The translations under genes were made by a program, and so were the position numbers. The notes under the pieces were generated by a model that had not been told where the DNA came from, made no database searches, and saw only the letters and a list, made by a program, of their open reading frames with translations. A DNA stretch of 64,000 bases from positions 20,125 to 84,124 of the IMG/VR virus record IMGVR_UViG_3300024496_000028; one strand, written 5' to 3'. Below, piece after piece: positions 15,787 to 23,455 of this stretch. How positions within the stretch are numbered: the stretch's first letter is position 1; every line of letters begins with the position of its first letter. The stretch is from a virus.

Positions 15787-16189
15787 TTAGGTACCTTTTT
15801 AGTTCTTTGTCAGTTGGTTGTACATCATAATTGTTCTTAAAGAAGATTTCATAACTATCGCTGCCGTACTTGCCAATGCCGTATAATTGTTTTGCATCAA
15901 CCCCATCCCAAGACATGAAATCTGCGGTCATGAGTTTGAGTCTTTTAAATCGTACATTGTACATGCCTAATGGCCAGATGATTTCTTTTACATCATCGAT
16001 GGAAGCCCACAAGAATTGTTTGGGAGTAGGCCATTTTTCTAAGAATAGAGGTAGCACATATTTCACTGGCTTGCGTCCAGTTTGGTTAAGCATGATGACA
16101 CCAACCATGTGTTGCCAAGCACGAATCTTTTCGTCCTTAGCCGGCAACTGCTGCTGTACCATCAAATCGTCTCGTAAGGGAATAGCCAT
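15752..16189 (-). CDS. MBD4-like HhH-GPD DNA glycosylase
   Basis: 145 residues. Helix-hairpin-helix-GPD fold of the MBD4 type, which removes T or U from G mismatches: VGVIMLNQTGRKPV aligns with MBD4 LNRTSGKMA; WPLGMYNVRFKRL with the LGLYDLRAKTI segment; LYGIGKYGSDSYEIF (102-116) is the hairpin, nearly identical to the MBD4 GIGKYGNDSYRIF; Asp127 in VQPTDKEL fits the catalytic Asp. No Fe-S cysteines, as in MBD4. Start uncertain: the ATG at 16189 lies seven bases from a -10 (leaderless), while Met10 at 16162 has a weak SD. Substrate is inferred. Confidence 0.8.
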   Translation of the reverse strand: MAIPLRDDLMVQQQLPAKDEKIRAWQHMVGVIMLNQTGRKPVKYVLPLFLEKWPTPKQFLWASIDDVKEIIWPLGMYNVRFKRLKLMTADFMSWDGVDAKQLYGIGKYGSDSYEIFFKNNYDVQPTDKELKRYLNDEIRNFDTAC

Positions 16190-16195
16190 GATTAT

Positions 16196-16224
16196 AGTAT
16201 AGAGGAAAAAAAAGGGTCTGTCAA
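16196..16224 (-). promoter_or_regulatory. Sigma-70 promoter nested in the mazG terminator
   Basis: TTGACA (16219-16224), 17-base spacer, TATACT (16196-16201). The -35 occupies the loop of the terminator hairpin of the upstream gene, and the U-tract lies in the spacer. Predicted start is at or next to the ATG of the glycosylase gene. Confidence 0.7.
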
Positions 16225-16231
16225 GACCCTT
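16206..16231 (-). terminator. Rho-independent terminator after mazG-like gene
   Basis: Perfect 8-bp stem AAGGGTCT/AGACCCTT with a 4-base loop, followed on the minus strand by a run of T. It begins at the mazG stop codon. Confidence 0.85.
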
Positions 16232-16604
16232 ATGCTTGTTTGACTAACAAAGGTCTAAGGTTGGGAGGTTGCCATCCCTCTGGCTTTAAAACCTTGCCGT
16301 CTTCACGCTTGCGAACCTTGCCTGTTTCTGGATCGATCTTAGCAAAGTTTGTGCGCATGACTTCTTTCCACGCACCCTCAGCATCTGCTCCGATACTATG
16401 TATAGCACCGATAGTGACTACCAAGATATCGATCAAAGCGTCTAAGGTTTCTACGCTGTTGTCAGAAGTCATAGCTTGACTGAGTTCGCCCATTTCTTCT
16501 GCTATGAGATTACAGTACATTTGAAATTGAGCTAGATTCAACCCCTGTACTGTTTGGTCACAGGCTGTCATAAACTGTTCTTGATCACGGAACGGATTCG
16601 TCAT
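16230..16604 (-). CDS. mazG: MazG-like nucleotide pyrophosphohydrolase
   Basis: 124 residues. All-alpha NTP pyrophosphatase: EEMGEL (the EExxE metal motif) near residue 36, then TLDALIDILVVTIGA with ExxD-equivalent acidic residues. It also has the C-terminal FAKIDPETGKVRKREDGKVL signature of the phage PRA-PH-like subfamily. MazG proteins hydrolyse NTPs or (p)ppGpp-like nucleotides; phage versions may change nucleotide pools. It overlaps the groES-like gene by 4 bases and is followed by a terminator. Confidence 0.88.
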   Translation of the reverse strand: MTNPFRDQEQFMTACDQTVQGLNLAQFQMYCNLIAEEMGELSQAMTSDNSVETLDALIDILVVTIGAIHSIGADAEGAWKEVMRTNFAKIDPETGKVRKREDGKVLKPEGWQPPNLRPLLVKQA

Positions 16605-16993
16605 TTGTTTTCCAATCTATAAGCGTCTACGGCATTCGGAACTGCGATGCCTTGGTTGATATTTACTGTGTCGTTTGGTTTTTCAGAACTCCACATTAAT
16701 ATGGCTTTGTTTTCTACCAGTCTAATAGTAACAGGTTCGTCACCGCCATTATCATATTCGATACCTCTTGTCCAACGACCGTGTTCGACTAGGATCCAAT
16801 CACCAACTCCGAAATCTTCTTTATGTTCAGGACCAACGGCAAACACCTTACCCCAGCGAGGATAGATACCTTCTACCTTGCCGTCATCACTTTTGATAAT
16901 AATGCCGCTGGCAGTTTTCTGCTCACCGAAATACATATCACTGACCATGATTTTGTCACGGAGGATTCGCAATTTACCTTTGACTACTGACAT
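16601..16993 (-). CDS. GroES-like co-chaperonin (gp31 analogue)
   Basis: 130 residues (GroES is 97). The N-terminal part has the co-chaperonin beta-barrel pattern KLRILRDKIMV and a mobile loop FGEQKTASGIII corresponding to the GroES ETKSAGGIV loop that contacts GroEL. Later strands read WGKVFAVGPEHKEDFGVGDW and ILVEHGRW. In T4, gp31 replaces GroES so the chaperonin can fold the capsid protein; this is the likely role. The stop overlaps the mazG start, and its own start shares a base with the gene before. Confidence 0.82.
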   Translation of the reverse strand: MSVVKGKLRILRDKIMVSDMYFGEQKTASGIIIKSDDGKVEGIYPRWGKVFAVGPEHKEDFGVGDWILVEHGRWTRGIEYDNGGDEPVTIRLVENKAILMWSSEKPNDTVNINQGIAVPNAVDAYRLENK

Positions 16994-17226
16994 TATTCCT
17001 CCGCTTTCTTAGGTGTAGGATTTTCTGCTTTTACTGACCTGGGATTACGATTGTAATATTCTGCCATCAATTCTTCTCTAGTCTTTACGATCTTGCCACC
17101 TGGACCTAATTGGTCACCGCGGGCATTGACTTTAGCGTTGCCTACAGCCTGTACGAGTTCGTTGACTAGGGTGAGTTTTTCCATGTCGATTTCTCTGCCC
17201 TGCATGGTTCTAACTGTTTTACCCAT
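16993..17226 (-). CDS. Conserved small T4-like phage protein, unknown
   Basis: 77 residues. Highly conserved in marine T4-like phages (from memory): MGKTVRTMQGREIDMEKLTL, VNARGDQLGPGGKI, and EELMAEYYNRNP, followed by a basic tail. No known function. Its ATG follows the stop of the 35-residue basic peptide by two bases, and a perfect AGGAGA site within that peptide serves as SD. Confidence 0.75.
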   Translation of the reverse strand: MGKTVRTMQGREIDMEKLTLVNELVQAVGNAKVNARGDQLGPGGKIVKTREELMAEYYNRNPRSVKAENPTPKKAEE

Positions 17227-17228
17227 TA

Positions 17229-17336
17229 TTATCTCCTTTTAATTCTTGTCTTTGGTAGCTTACGTCCTTGTAAGATACGTCTAGCGTTTCTAGCTGCCAC
17301 TACCTTAACCTTTCTTTGTCCATTTCTTTTAGCCAT
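17229..17336 (-). CDS. 35-residue highly basic protein
   Basis: MAKRNGQRKVKVVAARNARR, then ILQGRKLPKTRIKRR: 15 of 35 residues are Lys or Arg. The ATG has a good SD (AAAGGAG, six bases away) and overlaps the stop of the DnaE-like gene, so it is almost certainly translated. Resembles small ribosomal proteins or nucleic-acid-binding tails in composition, but no family is recognised. Too short for routine gene callers. Confidence 0.7.
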   Translation of the reverse strand: MAKRNGQRKVKVVAARNARRILQGRKLPKTRIKRR

Positions 17337-17811
17337 CTGTTTCTCCTTTGAAAAACTCTGTTATAGGTAATTTGTATTTAACGCTGTCTATCTTATGTAG
17401 TCCTATAAGATATAGACAGTAGCTAGAAACGGCACTACCTCGTCCCACACCCCAGACTATATTATTTGCTCTAAGAGTATCGACCAAGTATTTTGATACT
17501 TTTAAAATATCTAATAGATTATGTTTTTTATATAGATCTAGTTCATCGACTAAACGTCCGTAGTTTTCTTTTGGACATTGATTGACTAGGAATCCTTCTA
17601 TATCCATTGTTTGGTAATTGTGTGGAATAAACCAAGAGCGTCCTTTTGGTAATTCGGACATTGGCATAGGATAGTTTAGTTTTTCTTCTAAACAGCGTTC
17701 AATATATTTTTCTAAATTGGGAGATAGGTCTGTGACGAAAGAATCTTCTAGAGCAGAAGGTCCGTATTTTAACAGTCCTTCTATGATGTCTTTGTCTGCG
17801 TTATTCAACAT
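17329..17811 (-). CDS. DnaE-like fragment protein (DNA polymerase III alpha region)
   Basis: 160 residues. The segment VSKYLVDTLRANNIVWGVGRGSAVSSYCLYLIGLHKIDSVKY matches the start of the DnaE catalytic region (G(P/V)[22 protein letters not shown]), and the final PITEFFKG matches the LxFERFL that follows. The catalytic aspartates of DnaE lie after this and are absent, so it cannot be a polymerase by itself. The N-terminal 70 residues are unrelated helices. Not an obvious pseudogene: overlapping genes on both sides (10 and 8 bases) and its own conservation in T4-like phages (from memory) suggest a repurposed domain. Confidence 0.75.
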   Translation of the reverse strand: MLNNADKDIIEGLLKYGPSALEDSFVTDLSPNLEKYIERCLEEKLNYPMPMSELPKGRSWFIPHNYQTMDIEGFLVNQCPKENYGRLVDELDLYKKHNLLDILKVSKYLVDTLRANNIVWGVGRGSAVSSYCLYLIGLHKIDSVKYKLPITEFFKGETDG

Positions 17812-18043
17812 TAATCAATTGATCCAAGTCTTTATCTAGTCCTTTAGACGCATTTGTTCCATTGTTTCTCAAACGTCTAGCTAGCTCTTCTCTGTATATT
17901 GTAACAAAGGTTAAGACTTGTGTCAAGAGATCTCGGTTTCCTAATCTCTGTGCTTGATAATATTTTTTAGTCAGTTCTTGTAACTTCAGCTCTACTTCCG
18001 AATCTTTGAGTGTGCTAAGATCGGCTTGGAACGGATGTATCAT
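17801..18043 (-). CDS. Short helical phage protein, unknown
   Basis: 80 residues starting MIHPFQADLSTLKDSEVE. Mostly helix with a likely coiled coil (LQELTKKYYQAQRLGNRDLL). It overlaps the DnaE-like gene by 11 bases and sits one base below the stop of the fibre-associated gene upstream. Similar small helical proteins lie beside tail genes in related phages (from memory). No motif that points to a function. Confidence 0.65.
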   Translation of the reverse strand: MIHPFQADLSTLKDSEVELKLQELTKKYYQAQRLGNRDLLTQVLTFVTIYREELARRLRNNGTNASKGLDKDLDQLINVE

Positions 18044-18044
18044 A

Positions 18045-18620
18045 TTAGTTGAATACGCCCATACATTCTACCAAATAGCATCTAGCCAATGAACCGGGAT
18101 CTATGCTTTTGGCTCTTGTAGTTACTCTTACCAACATAGCCGAAGTTGCGCTAGTCACTGTGATAGGATTAGCAGGAAAGTTGGCTTTTAATACTGGTAT
18201 AACACCATCTGTAGGGAAAGTGATAGTTCTAGCAGTACCGTCGCCTCTAATTTCTAATATAACTGACACAGAATTGTCTACAGGAAACCCTTCGAAAGTA
18301 AACTGTGCATCGCCGCTTAATGACACATATTGATGATCAGCATTTCCGAAGTTGATAACGATCGCTCCGCTACGTGTACCTAGGTTAAGAAAACTGTGAA
18401 TATTATTTCTTAACACGGCATTGGTGATCGCCTTTTTGTTGAAATCGTTGTCTACATTGATTTTAGCTGTATTAGCCTGTAGGTCTGTAATTTCGGTAGC
18501 TGCTGTAGCTAGTCCGATCTTGGTATAATTGAAATTATCTCTAAATCCTTGAGTATCGTTATCTACTCCTGCGATTGGATAAGTTTCATCAATCTGTGCT
18601 GAATTTATGTTGCTTGCCAT
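18045..18620 (-). CDS. Tail-fibre-associated structural protein
   Basis: 191 residues. The N terminus (NSAQIDETYPIAGVDNDTQG, FRDNFNYTKIGL) is the short attachment motif found at the start of fibre and collar proteins of marine T4-like phages; related motifs open the genes at 23421 and 30988 (NDGxGDxxRxxFxKVNxNF). After a short helix comes a beta-rich C-terminal domain (AQFTFEGFPVDNSVSVILEI). It lies just downstream of the 896-residue Ig-like protein. Likely a baseplate- or fibre-linked virion protein. Confidence 0.75.
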   Translation of the reverse strand: MASNINSAQIDETYPIAGVDNDTQGFRDNFNYTKIGLATAATEITDLQANTAKINVDNDFNKKAITNAVLRNNIHSFLNLGTRSGAIVINFGNADHQYVSLSGDAQFTFEGFPVDNSVSVILEIRGDGTARTITFPTDGVIPVLKANFPANPITVTSATSAMLVRVTTRAKSIDPGSLARCYLVECMGVFN

Positions 18621-18621
18621 T

Positions 18622-21312
18622 TTATATTATTTCTCCACGTTGCGGAAATGCTAGATATTTATCCTGTAGTATTCCGTCGGTAGAATCAATCAGATATCGA
18701 TCTACTTCAAAGTCTATGGTTTTAAAATCGAAATCGCTTAGATTCTTTATGTTTATTATGATGTCATCTGCTGCTCCTGGTAAACAGTAGCAGATAGGCA
18801 TCGCACTAACCCATCCAGGTTCTACGAAACTAGATTCCTGTATGCTTCTCATCCAAAGCGGCAGATAGGTTCGATCATTAAGGCCTGTACTTTTGATACG
18901 TTTTCTCATATTTTTGATACTGTTTGGCCATATTGTCTGTACATCTCTATCACTAGCAAGAAAGTTATTGCTGTCTACTCTGATAGTATCAACATCGACT
19001 CTCACAGGTCGATTTATATTATCTGGAAGATTTATCTGTCTACTGATGCTCTTGCCATTTTTTACTAGATCGTCGACTACATCGACATAGACTACTTCGT
19101 AAATAATTTCTTGTGTCGTAGGATCTTTAGCGACAGCTTTTTTGATGTCACCGAATTTCAATCTTTTGTTATAGTGATTCCTGCTGACAGCTTCAACAAA
19201 CATATCTATGTTAGAACTTTGTATACCGGCATAAACTAACATAGTCAAACTGTCCTGTATACCAAATGCCGGATCCCCATATCTATAAATTTTTTCGGGA
19301 TTGAAAATAGTGGTGTCAGATATAAATGTGTACCAACGATCTCTTTTGCTTTTTTTCTGTAATACCTTGAAACTGAGATTGCTGTAAACTATATCACTGA
19401 TACCTGATACAACTATCTTAAAAGTTTTAGATGAACTGGAATAATTGTAGATATCTCTAGCAGCAACTACAAATGTAAATTCTTTATCAAATGATGTTAA
19501 TGTATTATCAAATGTAACATTAAAATCTCTTTCACTACTACCGTCATAATTATAAAATCTTGTTAAACCGCGTGTAATGTTCGTAGTCGTATTGCCATCA
19601 AGAGTGAGAAAATTTGTTGATAAGGAGTCCCCATTATCTACGGTTATGTTGCCACTACCGGATGCTGAGCCACCATCTAAGTCATAGATAAAACCAGTTG
19701 AATTGAATGTTCCGATTTGTCTAACTTTTCCAATGATTTCGCCAGTTGATAGTAAAGTAAGACCTGGAGGTAAAACTCCTTTTCCGGGTACTAGTTGATA
19801 AGTTACTAGACCGTTTCTTAGTAATGATTCAGCTTCGATTACTAATTGGCTATCTTTATTTGGACTGATTGATCCAAGTTCAGCAGGTGATATCCATTTG
19901 ATACCCGTCTCAAGCTCACCGATAGTCTTGATAGTGAATGTTCTAATACTACTGGCCTGTGTTCCTGATGGATAGGTAGTAGTAGCCACCACACTGAATT
20001 CAAATGTTTCTGTTATTCTGGGTTGATACGGTACTTTGCCTGTTAATTTTCCTTCTATCGTATCTAATACCATGCCTTTAGGCACCACGCTTGGAGTTCC
20101 GAAAAGTATTTCAGATCCTTTGGGTATCTTGCCATTTATTCTTGGATCTACGTAAATTCTATACTTGTTATTGCCTTGATATACGATATTGTCGATAGAA
20201 TATGATCCAAGTGTGCTATCAGTAAATGTGGCTACATCATAGACCGATATCAGTTGTTTTTTATTAGGAACAGGATAATCACCAGCCACGGTTGGTTTTA
20301 TTTGTACATCTAAGTATGTGTCGGTATCTCTAACTATAGATAGAGTTTCTGCTCTTATCTGAGGATTGATATCATTTAATCTAAAAGTGATTGTACCTGG
20401 CCATGTATCTGGGTGGAACACTTCTAGATTTAAAGTAACATAATTATTAGCTCGTCTTGTGCCTAGATCGGGTTCAGTGATCCATATAGGAGCTCTTACA
20501 TATGTGTTGTCGGCTCTGAATATACCAGTTCCTACTTGCATTATGGTATTATCTGATTTCAAGAAATCTTCGCTGACTACATAGATTTTAAAAGTTCTTC
20601 TTTCGTCATGTAATCCATCTGAGGCTACTACAACGAATTGATAAAATCTAGTCAACTTTCTTGGAAACATTACAGCATCAAAGTAATCAAATGTCTGTAC
20701 GTCGAACCCGAAACTATCAAAACCGTTGATAGGTAAAGCACCTAGATCATATGGTTCTGAATCATATAAATTCCTGTCATAGTTAGAATTATAAATTTTA
20801 TTTTCTAGAGCAAAAATTGGTTTTGTAAAACCTGAAATCCTACCAGTTGATGACAATGTGAGACCTGGGGGAAGTTCCCCACCGTCGAATGGTATGTAGT
20901 ATTCTATTTTGTCGCCTGCCGGAATGTCAGGATCTAAAGCTAATAGTTGGAAATCAACTTTGTCGTTATCAAGCACAAAGTATGTGTAATTAGGACCTAC
21001 CGGTAAAAGTCCGTCTGGTGTAACCCAAAATGGTTCATCTGCCCCTAACACTGTTATTTCGAATGTTCTATCTTTTTTATCTACACTGTCACTAGCTCGG
21101 ATAACAAATCTAGAAGTAATTGGTTTCTTAACTTCGAATGGAGTACCTACTATGGTATTATTTTCTAATCGTAGCCCGAGAGGTAATGAACCTGATATCA
21201 GCTTATAAGTGACAGCAGATACGCCAGAGCTGGCAGAAAGAACTATATTTTGTTTAGTTCTTTCATTTAATGTACCTAAGGTACCAGCTGGAGTATTCCA
21301 TGTTACAGCCAT
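18622..21312 (-). CDS. Ig-like/cadherin-like adhesin, tail-fibre region
   Basis: 896 residues. At least four putative-Ig repeats each carry the pattern SLPLGLRLENNTIVGTP, ELPPGLTLSSTGRISGF, VPKGMVLDTIEGKLTGK or VLPPGLTLLSTGEIIGK, followed by strands ending in a FxxxVxAxD-type sequence (FVIRASD, FVVVASD, FSVVATT, FVVAARD). This is the He_PIG type of extracellular beta sandwich. Such proteins are common in tail regions of marine T4-like phages and probably bind host surface sugars or proteins. The C-terminal 250 residues are different and may trimerise or attach to the baseplate. No signal peptide, as expected for a virion protein. Confidence 0.8.
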   Translation of the reverse strand: MAVTWNTPAGTLGTLNERTKQNIVLSASSGVSAVTYKLISGSLPLGLRLENNTIVGTPFEVKKPITSRFVIRASDSVDKKDRTFEITVLGADEPFWVTPDGLLPVGPNYTYFVLDNDKVDFQLLALDPDIPAGDKIEYYIPFDGGELPPGLTLSSTGRISGFTKPIFALENKIYNSNYDRNLYDSEPYDLGALPINGFDSFGFDVQTFDYFDAVMFPRKLTRFYQFVVVASDGLHDERRTFKIYVVSEDFLKSDNTIMQVGTGIFRADNTYVRAPIWITEPDLGTRRANNYVTLNLEVFHPDTWPGTITFRLNDINPQIRAETLSIVRDTDTYLDVQIKPTVAGDYPVPNKKQLISVYDVATFTDSTLGSYSIDNIVYQGNNKYRIYVDPRINGKIPKGSEILFGTPSVVPKGMVLDTIEGKLTGKVPYQPRITETFEFSVVATTTYPSGTQASSIRTFTIKTIGELETGIKWISPAELGSISPNKDSQLVIEAESLLRNGLVTYQLVPGKGVLPPGLTLLSTGEIIGKVRQIGTFNSTGFIYDLDGGSASGSGNITVDNGDSLSTNFLTLDGNTTTNITRGLTRFYNYDGSSERDFNVTFDNTLTSFDKEFTFVVAARDIYNYSSSSKTFKIVVSGISDIVYSNLSFKVLQKKSKRDRWYTFISDTTIFNPEKIYRYGDPAFGIQDSLTMLVYAGIQSSNIDMFVEAVSRNHYNKRLKFGDIKKAVAKDPTTQEIIYEVVYVDVVDDLVKNGKSISRQINLPDNINRPVRVDVDTIRVDSNNFLASDRDVQTIWPNSIKNMRKRIKSTGLNDRTYLPLWMRSIQESSFVEPGWVSAMPICYCLPGAADDIIINIKNLSDFDFKTIDFEVDRYLIDSTDGILQDKYLAFPQRGEII
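18656..18663 (-). promoter_or_regulatory. Late-type promoter motif GATAAATA inside the 3' end of the Ig-like gene
   Basis: Thirty-five bases upstream of the ATG at 18620, a suitable leader length. It lies within coding sequence, so it may be chance. Confidence 0.4.
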
Positions 21313-21321
21313 ACGAATTCC

Positions 21322-22731
21322 TTAGAAGGTTGACGACTGGATAGATATTCTTGACCAAATACTTGTGCTTCCGTCATAAAATCCGCTACAGATATAGAAG
21401 TAAGTATTATCTAGAGTGACCATTCCGGGAACACTGCCTGGATAACCTACTGATGTAGTTGGGACAACAGAACTTACTGTAAGTGTTGGCTGTCCTGGAT
21501 TATAGAATGTAACTTCATCACCATTTAATCCGTGACCTGCGCTGATAGCAAAAGTTTCTGTAGCTGTTATAACATTGCCTACTACCGACAACACAGTTCG
21601 TTCACTTACTCCTGGTAAGCTGAATACAGCACCTGGTAATATGTTTGTAGGATCGTCGACTGTAAATGTGGTCCTAGATCCTGCTGGGATATTACCCGAC
21701 AATGTGGTCGTGATAGGTAAAGCGTTCCACACACCGTTTTTAACTACGATGTGATTGCTGTTTTCGTCAATTTTAATATCAAGGCCGTATTGTCTTACGA
21801 CGCCTATATCTTTTTCTACTCCGAGATTGATTCTATCTGATAGATATACTCTTTTGAATTTTTGGTAAGCTATAGAACCTAGATTAGTAACTCCATCTAC
21901 TTTTGGAATGACATCGTCTACGATTGTATTTCTTAGATTAATACTAACATCGTTACCATCTATTAATGGTGCTCCTCCCAAACCTGAATTATTTGGAAAT
22001 ACAGAACCATAATGATCGCCTCTGGTCTGTCCGCCGAAGGCAGCATCTGTACCATCGGTTCCTGTAGTCATCACAGTTTGACCGCCTGTAGATTTTAACA
22101 GTCCTGTTAGATTTCCGCTAACATTGCCAGTTACGTTTCCGATTACAGGACCAGTATGTGTGCCATTGCTGCTACCAGTTAAGTTACCACTAACATCACC
22201 AGTCAAGTTTCCATAAAATGTACCGTAGATCTTTCCGCTGGTGCCATCTACTATAAGTGTACTATCATCAGCAAACACAGAACCATTTAGATCACCGTGA
22301 ACATTGCCTTGTAGATTTGACACTACGTTGGTTGCGTTGACAGTATTGGCCCAAAGATTTTGCCAACGCTTGCTGGTAGTACCTAGGTCGTATGTGTTGT
22401 TAGTATTTGGGATTATGTCTGAATTAATGTCTGCTTGAAATACCACATTGTCTGTACTCGCATTACCTAATGTAATATCACCATCGGCAGTGATAGTGCC
22501 GCTGGCATGTATGTTACCACTAATGTCGATATTACCAGTACCTACAATATCATGACCATTTAGGTTGATATCGTTGATGATGCTGCTACCTGATGATAAA
22601 AATTTTCCACCTACAGTAGATCCGTCACCTATGTATAACGACTTTGTATCTGTCGTAAAAATTAATTCACCTGCCGCTGGGGTAATGGTTAACCTTTCTG
22701 CGTTGGTTCCTCTGCGTATCTTTAGGGCCAT
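21322..22731 (-). CDS. Tail fibre protein with repeat shaft
   Basis: 469 residues. It opens with MALKIRRGTNAERLTITPAA and GELIFTTDTKSLYIGDGSTV, an N-terminal module typical of phage fibres that attach to the virion. The middle is a shaft of short beta repeats (GNITGDVSGNLTGSSNGT-like, about 10-12 residues each) expected to form a trimeric fibre. The C-terminal 130 residues are a more complex beta domain, the probable receptor-binding tip. It is followed by the Ig-like gene nine bases later and preceded by another fibre gene. Confidence 0.82.
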   Translation of the reverse strand: MALKIRRGTNAERLTITPAAGELIFTTDTKSLYIGDGSTVGGKFLSSGSSIINDINLNGHDIVGTGNIDISGNIHASGTITADGDITLGNASTDNVVFQADINSDIIPNTNNTYDLGTTSKRWQNLWANTVNATNVVSNLQGNVHGDLNGSVFADDSTLIVDGTSGKIYGTFYGNLTGDVSGNLTGSSNGTHTGPVIGNVTGNVSGNLTGLLKSTGGQTVMTTGTDGTDAAFGGQTRGDHYGSVFPNNSGLGGAPLIDGNDVSINLRNTIVDDVIPKVDGVTNLGSIAYQKFKRVYLSDRINLGVEKDIGVVRQYGLDIKIDENSNHIVVKNGVWNALPITTTLSGNIPAGSRTTFTVDDPTNILPGAVFSLPGVSERTVLSVVGNVITATETFAISAGHGLNGDEVTFYNPGQPTLTVSSVVPTTSVGYPGSVPGMVTLDNTYFYICSGFYDGSTSIWSRISIQSSTF

Positions 22732-22743
22732 CCTTTTTCTCCG

Positions 22744-23421
22744 TTAAATCGTTCCGAGATCGAGTTCATAGGTACCTGGACTTGTTACTGTACCAAAATC
22801 CCAATCGAGCTGTGAAAATAAAAATTCTGTTGCGTTTATATAATTTCCTTGAGTTATCGAACCAAAGTTATAATCGAATACTCCTGAAATTAATGCTTGG
22901 CTGTTGTAGCCTAATAGATTACCGAATAAATTTGTAGCGGTAATATTTCCTGTTATGTTTATATTACCTAAACCTAATAGACTGTGTCCGTTTAAATTTA
23001 GGTCTTCTTCTAGATTGACTGCTACTAGGTTAGCATCGAACACTATAGTATTTCCAGACTTAGTGATTACAATATTGTTTCCGCCCTGGAAAGTAACCTC
23101 TGTAGTTGGACTGATAGCATCCACATTACCGTTACTAGTTACTATACTATTAAATGTGTTTTGTAAAGGAGAATTAATAGTGATGTTATCAGTATTTTCT
23201 ACAAGATTAATATTAGTTCCAGCTACTAATGATCTCATTTCGAGATTATAATTAGACTTTTGCTTGAAGATCCTAGCACCTGAACCTAGGTTTTTTCCAG
23301 TAACACTCAGTTGGTTATCTAAAGTCGCGAAATTAGCATTGACTTTTTGGAAAGCCGCACGAAGATCGTCTCCGAGACCGTCATTGACAAAATTACCTAT
23401 GTTGATCGATGTTATGCTCAT
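22744..23421 (-). CDS. Short tail fibre protein
   Basis: 225 residues. N terminus INIGNFVNDGLGDDLRAAF, KVNANFATLDNQL is the same attachment motif as in the 2510-residue protein just upstream, so both probably dock on the same virion site. The middle carries GTNINLVENTDNITI and GGNNIVITKSGNTIVF strand repeats; the C terminus is Asp/Gly/Tyr-rich. It has its own late-type promoter 18 bases before the ATG. May compete with or cap the long fibre; inference only. Confidence 0.78.
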   Translation of the reverse strand: MSITSINIGNFVNDGLGDDLRAAFQKVNANFATLDNQLSVTGKNLGSGARIFKQKSNYNLEMRSLVAGTNINLVENTDNITINSPLQNTFNSIVTSNGNVDAISPTTEVTFQGGNNIVITKSGNTIVFDANLVAVNLEEDLNLNGHSLLGLGNINITGNITATNLFGNLLGYNSQALISGVFDYNFGSITQGNYINATEFLFSQLDWDFGTVTSPGTYELDLGTI

Positions 23422-23439
23422 TTTATTACCTTTACCCTA

Positions 23440-23447
23440 TATTTATC
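23440..23447 (-). promoter_or_regulatory. Late-type promoter motif GATAAATA
   Basis: In the 34-base gap between the giant fibre gene and the next gene, 18 bases upstream of the ATG at 23421. One of the best-placed copies of the motif. Confidence 0.6.
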
Positions 23448-23455
23448 CTAGTTTT

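Noticed and set aside
16195-16200. TATAAT right before the glycosylase ATG as the main -10
   Set aside because: It would give a 22-base spacer from the only good -35; the adjacent TATACT gives exactly 17.
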